From: Paenibacillus_D sp047238105
Lineage (GTDB): Bacteria; Bacillota; Bacilli; Paenibacillales; Paenibacillaceae
Length of the DNA stretch: 64,000 bases
Assembly: GCF_047238105.1 (NCBI RefSeq)
Contig: NZ_JBDFMD010000001.1
Coordinates: forward strand, 4,712,001 to 4,776,000
Direction of reading: 5' to 3'
Shown here: positions 41,269 to 50,000 of the stretch, in pieces
Layout of the letters: every line of letters starts with the position of its first letter
Position numbering within the stretch: the first letter of the stretch is position 1
Notes under the pieces: generated by a model
The model's input: only the letters and a program-made list of their open reading frames with translations
Told to the model about the DNA's origin: nothing
Database searches by the model: none
Position numbers and translations under genes: made by a program

Positions 41269-42549
41269 ATGCGGATATTAGTCATCGGCGGCGGCGGCCG
41301 TGAGCATGCCATCGTCTGGGCGCTGAAGAAAAGCGAGAAGGTCAAGGAACTTTACTGCGCCCCTGGCAATGCTGGCATCGCCCAGCTCGCCGAGTGTGTG
41401 CCCATCCCGGTTAGCCGCTTCGGCGACTTGATCCAGTTCGCGGTCGACCATGCAATCGATCTGGTCGTCGTCGGACCGGACGACCCGCTGGCAGCGGGCA
41501 TCGTCGACGCCTTCGAAGCGCGCGGCATCCCGATCTTCGGGCCGCGTCAGAACGCGGCGGAGATCGAGGGCAGCAAGATTTTTATGAAAGAGCTGCTCCG
41601 CAAGTACAACATCCCGACAGCCAAATACGAGACGTTCACCGACTATGCCTCGGCCTCGGCCTACCTGGCTGAGCAGTCGGCGCCGATCGTCATCAAGGCG
41701 GACGGGCTGGCAGCAGGCAAGGGCGTTACCGTCGCCCGGACGATGGAAGAGGCCAAGCAGGCGCTCGAGGACATGATGGTGAACAAGGTGTTCGGCGAAT
41801 CGGGCAGCCAAGTCGTCATCGAGGAATGTCTCGAAGGCCAGGAGATGTCGATCCTGGCGTTCGTGGACGGCGAGATAGTCCGGCCGATGGTGCCGGCGCA
41901 GGACCACAAGCCGGTCTACGACGGCGACAAGGGGCCGAATACCGGCGGTATGGGCACCTATACGCCGCTGCCGCATATCCCGCAAGCGATCGTGGACGAG
42001 GCGATCGAGAAGATCGTCATCCCGACGGCCAAGGCGATGGTCAGCGAAGGCCGGCCGTTCCGCGGCTTCTTGTTCGCCGGGCTGATGATTACCAAGAACG
42101 GCCCGACCACGATCGAGTTCAATGCCCGGATGGGCGACCCCGAGACGCAGGTCGTGCTGCCGCGGCTCAAGACCGATCTGGTCGACATCATCCTGGCGGC
42201 GATGAACGGGCGGCTCGACCAGCTCGAGATCGAATGGAGCGACGAGGCTGCGGTCTGCGTCATCCTCGCTTCCGAGGGTTATCCGGCCTCCTATCCCAAA
42301 GGCCGTGTGATCACCGGACTGGACGAAGCAGCGGCCCAGGAAGGCATCCAGATCTTCCATGCCGGCACCTCGCTGGATGGCGACAACTTCGTCACCAGCG
42401 GCGGCAGGGTACTCGGGGTTGTCGGCCTCGGCACCGATACCGCACAGGCGCGGGAGCGGGCCTACAAGGCTGCTGCCACGATCAAGTTCGACGGCGTTCA
42501 CTATCGCAGCGACATCGGCGTGAAGGCGTTGCAAGGGCTGAGCATGTAA
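41269..42549 (+). CDS. purD: Phosphoribosylamine-glycine ligase
   Basis: 426-residue ATP-grasp GAR synthetase. MRILVIGGGGREHAIVW, the ATP loop KADGLAAGKGVTVA, DHKPVYDGDKGPNTGGMG and EFNARMGDPETQ are diagnostic. RBS GACAGGGGGAG. Last gene of the operon, followed by a strong terminator. Confidence 0.97.
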   Translation: MRILVIGGGGREHAIVWALKKSEKVKELYCAPGNAGIAQLAECVPIPVSRFGDLIQFAVDHAIDLVVVGPDDPLAAGIVDAFEARGIPIFGPRQNAAEIEGSKIFMKELLRKYNIPTAKYETFTDYASASAYLAEQSAPIVIKADGLAAGKGVTVARTMEEAKQALEDMMVNKVFGESGSQVVIEECLEGQEMSILAFVDGEIVRPMVPAQDHKPVYDGDKGPNTGGMGTYTPLPHIPQAIVDEAIEKIVIPTAKAMVSEGRPFRGFLFAGLMITKNGPTTIEFNARMGDPETQVVLPRLKTDLVDIILAAMNGRLDQLEIEWSDEAAVCVILASEGYPASYPKGRVITGLDEAAAQEGIQIFHAGTSLDGDNFVTSGGRVLGVVGLGTDTAQARERAYKAAATIKFDGVHYRSDIGVKALQGLSM

Positions 42550-42569
42550 TACAGAGCGATTGCTGAAGT

Positions 42570-42620
42570 CCGTCGGTGCGGAGTGCTGCCAAGCATTCCG
42601 TCTCCGACGGGCTTTTTTTT
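42570..42620 (+). terminator. Rho-independent terminator of the pur operon
   Basis: CCGTCGG pairs with CCGACGG, with an inner GGAGTGCT/AGCATTCC stem, followed by GC and eight T residues. Confidence 0.9.
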
Positions 42621-42623
42621 GAC

Positions 42624-42672
42624 TTTACAATATGCCAATCATTTTATACAGTTGGGTATACGAGAGACCAAC
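42624..42672 (+). promoter_or_regulatory. Promoter and operator of YtrA-like copy 1
   Basis: TTTACA (42624-42629), 17-base spacer, TACAGT (42647-42652), and directly downstream GTTGG-N12-CCAAC (42651-42672). The same arrangement precedes copy 2 at 43854-43902. Confidence 0.65.
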
Positions 42673-42718
42673 CATACAGGGTGAGATAGAGCTGTACAAG
42701 ATGAAAGGGGCGAGCCGA

Positions 42719-43096
42719 TTGAGAGCAATGCTGGACGAAGACCAGCCTATATTTCAACAAATTGCTCAGATGATCATAGATGATATCGTAGATGGACAGT
42801 TGAAAGAAGGAGAGCGAGTGCCTTCCGAGAATGAATTGTCACGATTCTACAATATCAACCGGGCCACTGCGCGGAAGGGCCTTCAGGCTTTGGTGGACGA
42901 GGATATTATCTACAAGCAGAGAGGAATCGGCATGTTTGTCAGGGAAGGCGCTAGAAACCAAGTGCTGCAGGAAAAACAGGATCATTACAGGGAGGCTTAC
43001 ATCCGTCCGATGCTTGAAGAAGCCAAGCGGATCGGGATGCCCGTCGACCAAGTCATCCAATGGATCATGGAGGAAGATAAAAAAAATATGGAATAG
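42719..43096 (+). CDS. YtrA-like GntR family regulator, copy 1 (orphan)
   Basis: 125 residues: a GntR winged helix (PIFQQIAQMIIDDIVDGQL ... VPSENELSRFYNINRATARK) and a short C-terminal dimerisation helix, as in the YtrA subfamily. A TTG start at 42719 matches the other copy, which has a strong ribosome site there; here the site (AAAGGGGCGAG) is somewhat weaker. It differs from copy 2 at fewer than ten positions. It has no transporter behind it and ends at its own terminator, so it is a stand-alone duplicate. Confidence 0.88.
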   Translation: MRAMLDEDQPIFQQIAQMIIDDIVDGQLKEGERVPSENELSRFYNINRATARKGLQALVDEDIIYKQRGIGMFVREGARNQVLQEKQDHYREAYIRPMLEEAKRIGMPVDQVIQWIMEEDKKNME

Positions 43097-43108
43097 GTTT
43101 TTGAAAAT

Positions 43109-43153
43109 CCGGTAGGGGATGTGCATAAATGCATGCCACCCATCGGTTTTTTT
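43109..43153 (+). terminator. Terminator after YtrA-like copy 1
   Basis: CCGGTAGGGGATGTGCAT pairs with ATGCATGCCACCCATCGG around AA (two mismatches), followed by seven T residues. Confidence 0.88.
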
Positions 43154-43350
43154 GTTGTTTAGGAAATGATGACTTTCGACACTTGTGGATAAGTTGTGCT
43201 CCTAGCTGGGTTGGATGCCGCGGTTCACAACCAGGGGTAAAATGCTACTTGAATCCGTTCCAATGGTTGGTCCGATCAGTTATCGGGGGTTGACCCGATT
43301 GCGGCATTGTGTCCTTACTCCTCGCCAATCTGCGTTAGCAGGTTTTGTTC

Positions 43351-43450
43351 AATTCTAAGAATTTATATGTTGCACACATATATCAGCTTAGAATTCTCCG
43401 GAATGAAACGCGCTGTGCCGCCAAGGACGGCGACAGCCGTTTCACCTTGA
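43351..43450. repeat. Family B structured element, copy 3
   Basis: TAAGAATTTATATGTTGCAC with its inverted half, GGAATGAAAC, an inner GCCGCCAAGGACGGCGAC hairpin and CCGTTTCACCTTGA. With the following joint and family A it reproduces the arrangement at 9780-10120. The stretch 43154-43350 shows no gene. Confidence 0.75.
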
Positions 43451-43511
43451 ACAGATAAGTATAAATTTTTGTGGGGGCCACGAAGTGGCTCCTTGACTGC
43501 ATTTACTTACG

Positions 43512-43692
43512 AGCGCACACCGTAGCCCTTATTTCGGGCATGGGCGTGTTTTTAGCGCAGCTTGAGGACAGAGGATCCGTTATAGGTCTGTAAACGGGGT
43601 CTAACGAGCACAAAATCAGTAATAACGGATTGTGTGTCCGTAGGTTCTGTTCCTGCTGGGGTTTTGTTCGCAATAGGATCTATTGTGTCCGT
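43512..43692. repeat. Family A palindromic element, copy 5
   Basis: Left end GCGCACACCGTAGCCCTTAT, inner pair GAGGACAGAGGATCCGTTAT / ATAACGGATTGTGTGTCCG, right end AATAGGATCTATTGTGTCC. Closest relative is copy 3. Confidence 0.8.
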
Positions 43693-43704
43693 GTCGGAAG
43701 TGCT

Positions 43705-43722
43705 AGCCTGCGTGAGCAGGCT
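43705..43722. other. Small perfect hairpin in the intergenic region
   Basis: AGCCTGC-GTGA-GCAGGCT followed by TTGTTCTTTG; it could be a weak terminator. A partial family B end box (GACAGCCGTTTCACCTTGG) lies at about 43828-43846. Confidence 0.4.
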
Positions 43723-43853
43723 TTGTTCTTTGCGGACAAGCCAGATGGCGGGGATACAGCCGGATTAGTGTAGAAACCTTTTTTACGCCAGAAAAGAAGC
43801 CAGTTTTGCTTTGCAAAACTCTTGGGCGACAGCCGTTTCACCTTGGCAAAGGC

Positions 43854-43902
43854 TTTACAAAATCGAGTATTTGTTGTACAGTTGATTATACGAGTAACCA
43901 AC
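43854..43902 (+). promoter_or_regulatory. Promoter and operator of the YtrA-like/ABC operon
   Basis: TTTACA (43854-43859), 17-base spacer, TACAGT (43877-43882), followed by the 22-base palindrome GTTGATTATACGAGTAACCAAC-type (43881-43902) with arms GTTG.TTA and TAA.CAAC around CG. It overlaps the start site, as expected for autorepression by a GntR dimer. Confidence 0.7.
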
Positions 43903-43959
43903 CATACATCCTCAACATCCATTACACCCAACAAAGAGACCAAAGGAGGAGGGAGTCGT

Positions 43960-44331
43960 TTGAGAGCAATGTTGGACGAAGATCAGCCCATATTTCAACA
44001 AATTGCTCAGATGATTATCGATGACATCGTAGACGGACAGCTGAAGGAAGGCGAGCGAGTGCCGTCCGAGAATGAATTGTCGCGATTCTATAATATCAAC
44101 CGGGCCACTGCGCGGAAGGGACTCCAGGCATTGGTGGACCAGAATATTATCTACAAGCAGAGGGGAATCGGCATGTTCGTCAGGGAAGGAGCGAGAAACC
44201 AGGTGCTGCACGAAAAACAGGGTCATTACAGGGAAGCGTACATCCGTCCGCTGCTGGAAGAAGCCAAGCGAATCGGAATGCCGGTCGATAAGGTCATCCA
44301 ATGGATCATGGAGGAGGAGAAAAAAATATGA
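43960..44331 (+). CDS. YtrA-like GntR family regulator, copy 2
   Basis: 123 residues, near-identical to the orphan copy (differences such as VDEDIIYK/VDQNIIYK). TTG start at 43960 behind AAAGGAGGAGGG. YtrA-type repressors control ABC transporters that respond to cell-wall stress in Bacillus. It is translationally coupled (ATATGA) to the ATPase gene. Confidence 0.92.
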   Translation: MRAMLDEDQPIFQQIAQMIIDDIVDGQLKEGERVPSENELSRFYNINRATARKGLQALVDQNIIYKQRGIGMFVREGARNQVLHEKQGHYREAYIRPLLEEAKRIGMPVDKVIQWIMEEEKKI

Positions 44332-45203
44332 TTTCCGTCGAAAATCTCACCTTTAGTTATGGTGAACACCCCGTGCTGAAAGGCATCTCTTACACTGAGC
44401 AAGAACCTGTTATCACCGGTCTGTGGGGACGCAACGGCGTAGGCAAGACCACCTTTATGAAGCTGCTTGCCGGTCATATGAAACCGCTCGGGGGAAGGAT
44501 CCAGATCAAAGGCCACGAGCCATACAATAATCCCGAAGCGCAGAAATACTTGTGTTATATGATGGAGGATCATATCTTCAGTTCGATCTGGACGATCCGC
44601 GATGCCATGCGCTTCTATAGGTACTTCAATCCGAATTGGAACCAGGCGATGGCGGATAAACTGCTGGAAGTCTTCAAGCTGCCGGTGAACAAAAATGCCA
44701 GCAAGCTGTCTACCGGGATGAAAACGGCGCTGCAGCTCGTGATTGGCTTGGCCAGTCAGGCGGATATTACGATCTTGGATGAGCCGACAAATGGGCTCGA
44801 TGCCGCGATGCGCAAAAAGTTCTATGAGCTGCTGCTCGACAGCTACGACGAATACCCGCGTCTGATCCTGGTGTCCACCCATCATATCGAGGAAATCCAG
44901 CCGCTGTTGGAATCCCTCGTCGTGGTTCATGAGGGCAAACTGATGATGAATGAGTCGATGGAACAGGTGCGCGAGAAAGGCTTCTGGTTGTCTGGGGAGC
45001 GAGCTCAGGTGGATCAACTGACGGTTGGAGAGCGGATCCTCGACGAGGACGCCATCGGATCGTCGAAAAAAGTGATGATCGACGCGCCATTATCCGATGC
45101 ATGGAGAAAACGGGCGCAAGCGGTTGGCGTGTCGCTGGAAAAAGCGCAGCTCCAGGACTATTTGCTGCAAATGACAGACAATGTGAAGGAGGTTTCCCTA
45201 TGA
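44328..45203 (+). CDS. ABC transporter ATP-binding protein
   Basis: 291 residues. Walker A GRNGVGKTT (34-42), an unusual signature LSTGM (127-131) in place of LSGGQ, and Walker B ITILDEPTNGLD (147-158) are seen, then a C-terminal regulatory extension of ~90 residues. Start overlaps the GntR stop by 4 bases and its own stop overlaps the permease start by 4 bases. YtrB-like; the transported substrate is unknown, possibly an antibiotic or lipid-linked wall precursor. Confidence 0.92.
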   Translation: MISVENLTFSYGEHPVLKGISYTEQEPVITGLWGRNGVGKTTFMKLLAGHMKPLGGRIQIKGHEPYNNPEAQKYLCYMMEDHIFSSIWTIRDAMRFYRYFNPNWNQAMADKLLEVFKLPVNKNASKLSTGMKTALQLVIGLASQADITILDEPTNGLDAAMRKKFYELLLDSYDEYPRLILVSTHHIEEIQPLLESLVVVHEGKLMMNESMEQVREKGFWLSGERAQVDQLTVGERILDEDAIGSSKKVMIDAPLSDAWRKRAQAVGVSLEKAQLQDYLLQMTDNVKEVSL

Positions 45204-45916
45204 ATGCAGCTCGAGGCACGGCGCGTTTGATTTATGAAGATGCAAGGTGGTTTTTGGTCAAATTGCTGTTCCTGTACATTACCTTGCCGTTGACCGCAGC
45301 CTGGGTTATCATCGGCATTTTCTTCGAACAGGCTGGCTCGGAAAGCTTTCTGATCGGCCCGGCATACTTCTTCTTCATTCCCTACTATGGTGCGGCGGGT
45401 TTCAAAAGCCTGCTGCCGATCGCCGTCGGACTCGGGAGCACAAGAACACAATTGCTTAAAATGTTCTATCTCGTCGGTACGTCAATCGTCTTCGTATATA
45501 TGATCTTTTTAAATTTATGCCAGTGGCTGCTTGCTTATCTGTATCAGGAGGGAATCAGCTCCGCCGCAATCTTGCATCCGGGACAGCTCTATTCAAGCGA
45601 ACATCAATTTCTGCCGTACTTGTGGATTGATCTCATGGTTAGCCTGGTGCTGTTCGGTGTGATGTTCTTCTTCTATTGCATCACGTACCGTCTGGGTATG
45701 AAACGTACGCTCATCGGCGCTTCAATTCTGGGCATCGCGGCGATGTTCCTGTTTTACTCAGGCGCTCTGAATGCGCCTATCGAATGGGCGTCCCGGATGA
45801 ATATGAGTGCGCTGACGGCGTTCACGGTGGTGGGTGGCATCGGTTTGGCGGCGCTGCTAGCCACCTATCCGATGATGCGAAATGCCTCTTTGCTGCCAAA
45901 ATCCAGTAAAGAATAG
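45200..45916 (+). CDS. ABC transporter permease (six-helix)
   Basis: 238 residues with about six hydrophobic segments (near 20-40, 52-70, 90-112, 138-165, 178-196 and 207-226). No known substrate motif. RBS GAAGGAGG lies in the end of the ATPase gene, and the gene closes the GntR-ATPase-permease operon. The set resembles the YtrABC part of the B. subtilis ytr operon. Confidence 0.85.
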   Translation: MNAARGTARLIYEDARWFLVKLLFLYITLPLTAAWVIIGIFFEQAGSESFLIGPAYFFFIPYYGAAGFKSLLPIAVGLGSTRTQLLKMFYLVGTSIVFVYMIFLNLCQWLLAYLYQEGISSAAILHPGQLYSSEHQFLPYLWIDLMVSLVLFGVMFFFYCITYRLGMKRTLIGASILGIAAMFLFYSGALNAPIEWASRMNMSALTAFTVVGGIGLAALLATYPMMRNASLLPKSSKE

Positions 45917-45932
45917 GTTCGTCTTTTCCCTA

Positions 45933-45962
45933 AACCTCTTGCGGCAGCCGCAAGGGGTTTTC
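45933..45962 (+). terminator. Terminator after the YtrA-like operon
   Basis: AACCTCTTGCGG-CAG-CCGCAAGGGGTT followed by TT/TCT. Confidence 0.85.
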
Positions 45963-46009
45963 TAGTACCAGCGGACTATCATGACAAAACCGATGACGGG
46001 CCGTCACTG

Positions 46010-46037
46010 TTGGCTGCTCGTTCCTTCCCTTTATAAT
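46010..46037 (+). promoter_or_regulatory. Promoter of the SLH surface protein gene
   Basis: TTGGCT (46010-46015), 16-base spacer, TATAAT (46032-46037), 35 bases before the ATG. Confidence 0.65.
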
Positions 46038-46072
46038 GGTTGTGAAAATCAGGAAGGGATGGGAAGGAAACG

Positions 46073-47074
46073 ATGAAAAAAGTGATGGCTTGCCTGCTGG
46101 CACTAAGCTTGCTGCTCGGACTCCTGGCGGCTGCGGGAGGTCAAGCGGCGGCAGTTATCGTACCGCCCGCTCCGGAAATAAGCATAGCTGCCCAGCCGCT
46201 CTCGGCAGACTTGCTGCTGGCGGAGCATGACGCTCCGGACAGCTATATCCAGCCGAGGGTCAGCAGGGATGGTAACGCAGTTGCGTACATCTCCAGAGTC
46301 GAAGGCGAAGAGGGCGTCTACATTTACGATGTAGCTGCAGGTATACATATGCCCATCTCGCAAGGCGGGACGCCCCACATGGACAGGGGGCTTGCCCTCA
46401 GCCCGACAGGCCGATATGTAGTATATGAAGGAGCGGGCGAGGTCGATGCGGCCGGCAGTGTGTTGTACCTGTTCGATCGGCTGGACGGCAGCACCGACAG
46501 ATTGGCCCAATCGGAGGGACGCTTCAGGAGTCTGTCTGTCAGCGAGGATGGCAGCAGAGTGGCCTTCGTGTCCGAGGGCGGCGACTTGGTGGAGGACGAT
46601 ACGAATGGACTCGAGGATGTATTCTTGCTGGATCTGCGGGAAGACGCGGAGCATCCGCTGAAACGAATCAGCGTGGGCTGGGGAGACGAGCAGGGCAGCG
46701 AGCCCAGCGGCGAGCCGATGATCACGGCTGACAGCGAAGCCGTTGCCCTCGTATCCCGGGCCCCCGAGCTGTGGCCGGGCCGTGACGAGATGAAGAGCCG
46801 ACTCTTTACCTATTACCCGGATAGCGGTTATCTCGACTATCGCGGCGTCACGATCAACGAGATCGAAGAGCTGGATGTGTATTCGCCCTACATCTCTTCT
46901 GACGGCTCTTATATCATCGTACGGGAAATGAACGGAACGCAAGGCATCCGGCTGTGGCTCTATAGTTCGGAAGAAGGCGAGTTCAGAGAGCTCCTGGATG
47001 TATCGGATGTACCCGGTCTGAGTCTGGGGGCGCCGATCGTGACCGACGACGGTGCCACCGTAGCTGGACTATAG
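46073..47074 (+). pseudogene. SLH surface protein, N-terminal part (before frameshift)
   Basis: 333 residues: signal peptide (VMACLLALSLLLGLLAAA) and then a series of TolB/PD40-type beta-propeller blades marked by SRDGNAVAYIS, LSPTGRYVVYEG, VSEDGSRVAFVS and ISSDGSYIIVRE. The frame stops abruptly after TDDGATVAGL in the middle of a blade. Four bases earlier the downstream frame becomes open and continues LDYSYESYDPG and another blade (LSADGHTGVYLAG). I therefore read 46073-53933 as one gene with a one-base insertion near 47060-47064, either a real mutation or a sequence error. RBS GGGAAGGAAACG. Confidence 0.75.
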
Positions 47075-50000
47075 TTATGAGAGCTACGACCCCGGGCAGG
47101 CGGAGCCGATGTTCCCTGACCGCCGGGGCGCGGTCCGTATCGATACCGTGACAGGCGTCATCTCATCGATCGGTGCACCGGAAGCGCTGGCGGGGAGCGT
47201 CCAGCTCAGCGCTGATGGACATACCGGGGTGTACCTGGCCGGTGATGGCGAGGACAGTGGCGGGAGTCAGCTCTATCTGAGCTGCACGGGAGGCTGCAGC
47301 GAGCCCCAGCCGGGTGGGCCGGTAACCGGCGCACAATGGTCGGCAGGGCCGGAGGCTATCGTGGGGGGACATATCAAGCCGGGCAGCGTGCTGAACATCC
47401 GTGCGTCCGCACAGCCAGATCTGGAGCTGGTGGCGGAGGTGGCCTATCTGGAGGCGGATCCGGAACGGCCGGACCAGACAGTCGGCCGGCAGACGACGCT
47501 GCCGCTCGAAGAAAGCGGGATGACGGGTATGTATGCGGGAGCATTCGCAGTGACTGAAGGCATGTCGGAAGTGACAGCGATCCGGGTCGCAGTCGCCGGC
47601 AGTGCCGAAGGCTTGGATGTGCCGCGTATGCCGCTTCCCGTAGCGGGCCGCCTCGAAGTGGAGGTGGAAGCCGTGGATCCGGCCAGAATGGAAGGCGCGT
47701 ATCTGCTGCTGACTGGCGATGGGATGCCGGAGGTAGTCGCGGATTGGCAAAACGGGATCAGCCGATATGAGCTTTATGGCGCGCCCGGGACAGCGCTCAC
47801 GCTGGAGCTGATGTACAGGGACGGGACATCGGTGCTGGCCCGGTACGAAGGGCTGGTGCTGGCCGCAGGGCAGCGAACGGAACAAAAGGTAGTGCCTGAG
47901 TTCAACGGCACTTTGCGGGTGAACGTCTACAGCTCGGAGACTTACGATCCGATTCCGGATGCCCGGGTCGTGTTCAAGGATGCGGACAGCGGCGAGGTGC
48001 TGGCGGATCTGACAGTCGATGAGGAAGGCTTCGCAGCGCTGCCTGTCCCAAGAAGAGAGGGGACGCGAATCGAGGTGGAGGCGTCAGCGGCAGGCTACGA
48101 TATTCCCGAACCGCAGACGATTACCCTCGCGTTTGGAGCTAACATGCTGGCTTTTGATCTGCGGCCGATGTCCGGAGCCATACGCAGTGTGACGATGACC
48201 TTCGAGCGAGAGGTCTCCCGGGCGCCGGTGATCGGCAGCGAAGCCCGTATACTCGTCTCTGCGGTCCCAGGCGCCGAGCTCGAGGCGCGTGTGAATCTTA
48301 CTCGCTGGGAGGAGGAGGAGACGCAGCCGGATCAGCTGCTGTTCACCCTGGTGGAGACGCAGCCGGGACAATACGAGGCCGCATTCCCGGTCGTGGAAGG
48401 GATGGCATCACTGGATTCAGTCGTACTTAGGCTCGGAGGGGAGTGGCTGCCAGTATCCTATCCGGTAGACAGGAACATCGCAGCCAGGCTGCATGTCCGA
48501 TTGGCTGTGCCGACAGATGATGCTTGGCGTGGAGCGCTGTCCGGCGGCCGGCTCGGGGTCAGTTATTCGGATCCGGACAGCGGCGTTCATTACTCCGATA
48601 CCGCGGCATTTCCCGAGGGCCAATATGAGACGGTAGTGGATGTACCCTTTGCCCATGCGGATCATCGCTATCAACTGTTCTTTTCCGGGAACGGGGCGTC
48701 CGGTACCGTGGAAGCGGCGGCACCCCGCGCCGGCAGAGTCCAGGACATTCAGCTGCATCCGCGCTTTGCCGTGACGCTGAATGCCCGCGTACTGAACGAA
48801 GAGGGCGCAGCTGTCCGGGCTTCGTATACGATCCGAGACGAGGAAGGACGGAGCATAGCCGAGGGAGGTGCAGCCTCGGCAGTTACGCAGAAGATGCAGG
48901 TCGACGCTGGCCAGGTGCTGAAGCTGCACTGGACGCCCGAAGATCCGGATTATGACAATCAGGAGTTCGAACTGTCCGTCGCTGCGCCGATCCTGATCGA
49001 GACGTATCGTCTGGACAGGAAGCCTACAGGTATTTTGAGCGGGGTGGTGCAGACATCGGGAGGCCGGCCGTCCACAGGCGCGCGGATCGCGGTGACAGTG
49101 ACGGAGGGCAAAGCTTCCAAGCTGTATACGACAGTCTCGGGAAGAGACGGCCGGTATTCGCTCACCCTGCCTGCTGGATATACGGTAGATGCGCGAGCGG
49201 AGGGAAGCGGCACGGATGCTGCGCTGACATCGGCCAACCAGCGGCTGTTGATCGAGGATGAGAGTACGTTGGACTTCACGTTATATGAGGGAGCAACGCT
49301 GGATTTCAAGCTCTATGTGCGCAATGCCCATGGCGAGTGGCAGGGTCCTGCCGACGTCGATTGGTTTGAGTTGGACCGTTATGGGGTCACCTTCTCTCGT
49401 CCCATCGTACGAATGGGTTCGCCGATCCAGCTGGCTGCCGTGGTCGGAGAGACGATCCAGGCTTGCGTAGGCGAGCATCGTGTACAAGTGAGGGATTGCA
49501 CGGAGGTGACGATAGGAGCGGATAACCATGCCGAACTGGAGATGCGGTATGAGAATCGTTGGTCCGAGGCGGCTTTCCGCCCGGTGAGGCCGGACGGCAC
49601 GACGGTTCCTTGGGTGCACACCCAAATTATCGGCATCGCTGGCGAAGCGGCTGCTGCACCGCCAACTTACAATTATGGAGACGGGTCGGGGATCCAGCTG
49701 CATCGGCCGGGTACGTACCGGATCCTCGTCAGTGAAGGAGGGCAAGTCCGCTCCCAAGCGCTTGCCGCGCAAGCAGAGTTCACAGTCGCTGCAGCGCAGC
49801 AACTCGATCTGGGCACGCTTCGCCTGCATCCAGCGGGGAAGTTCTCGGGGGCGGACAACCGGATCTTCGCGGCTTCCGACAACGTGGCGCCGAACGGACT
49901 TATGGAGCTGCATGCCGTCTATGCCAATAACGGTATCCCGCGAGAGACGGCCGTCGATGCAGAGCTTATCTTCGATTTGCCGCTGCAGGCAGCGTATGTT

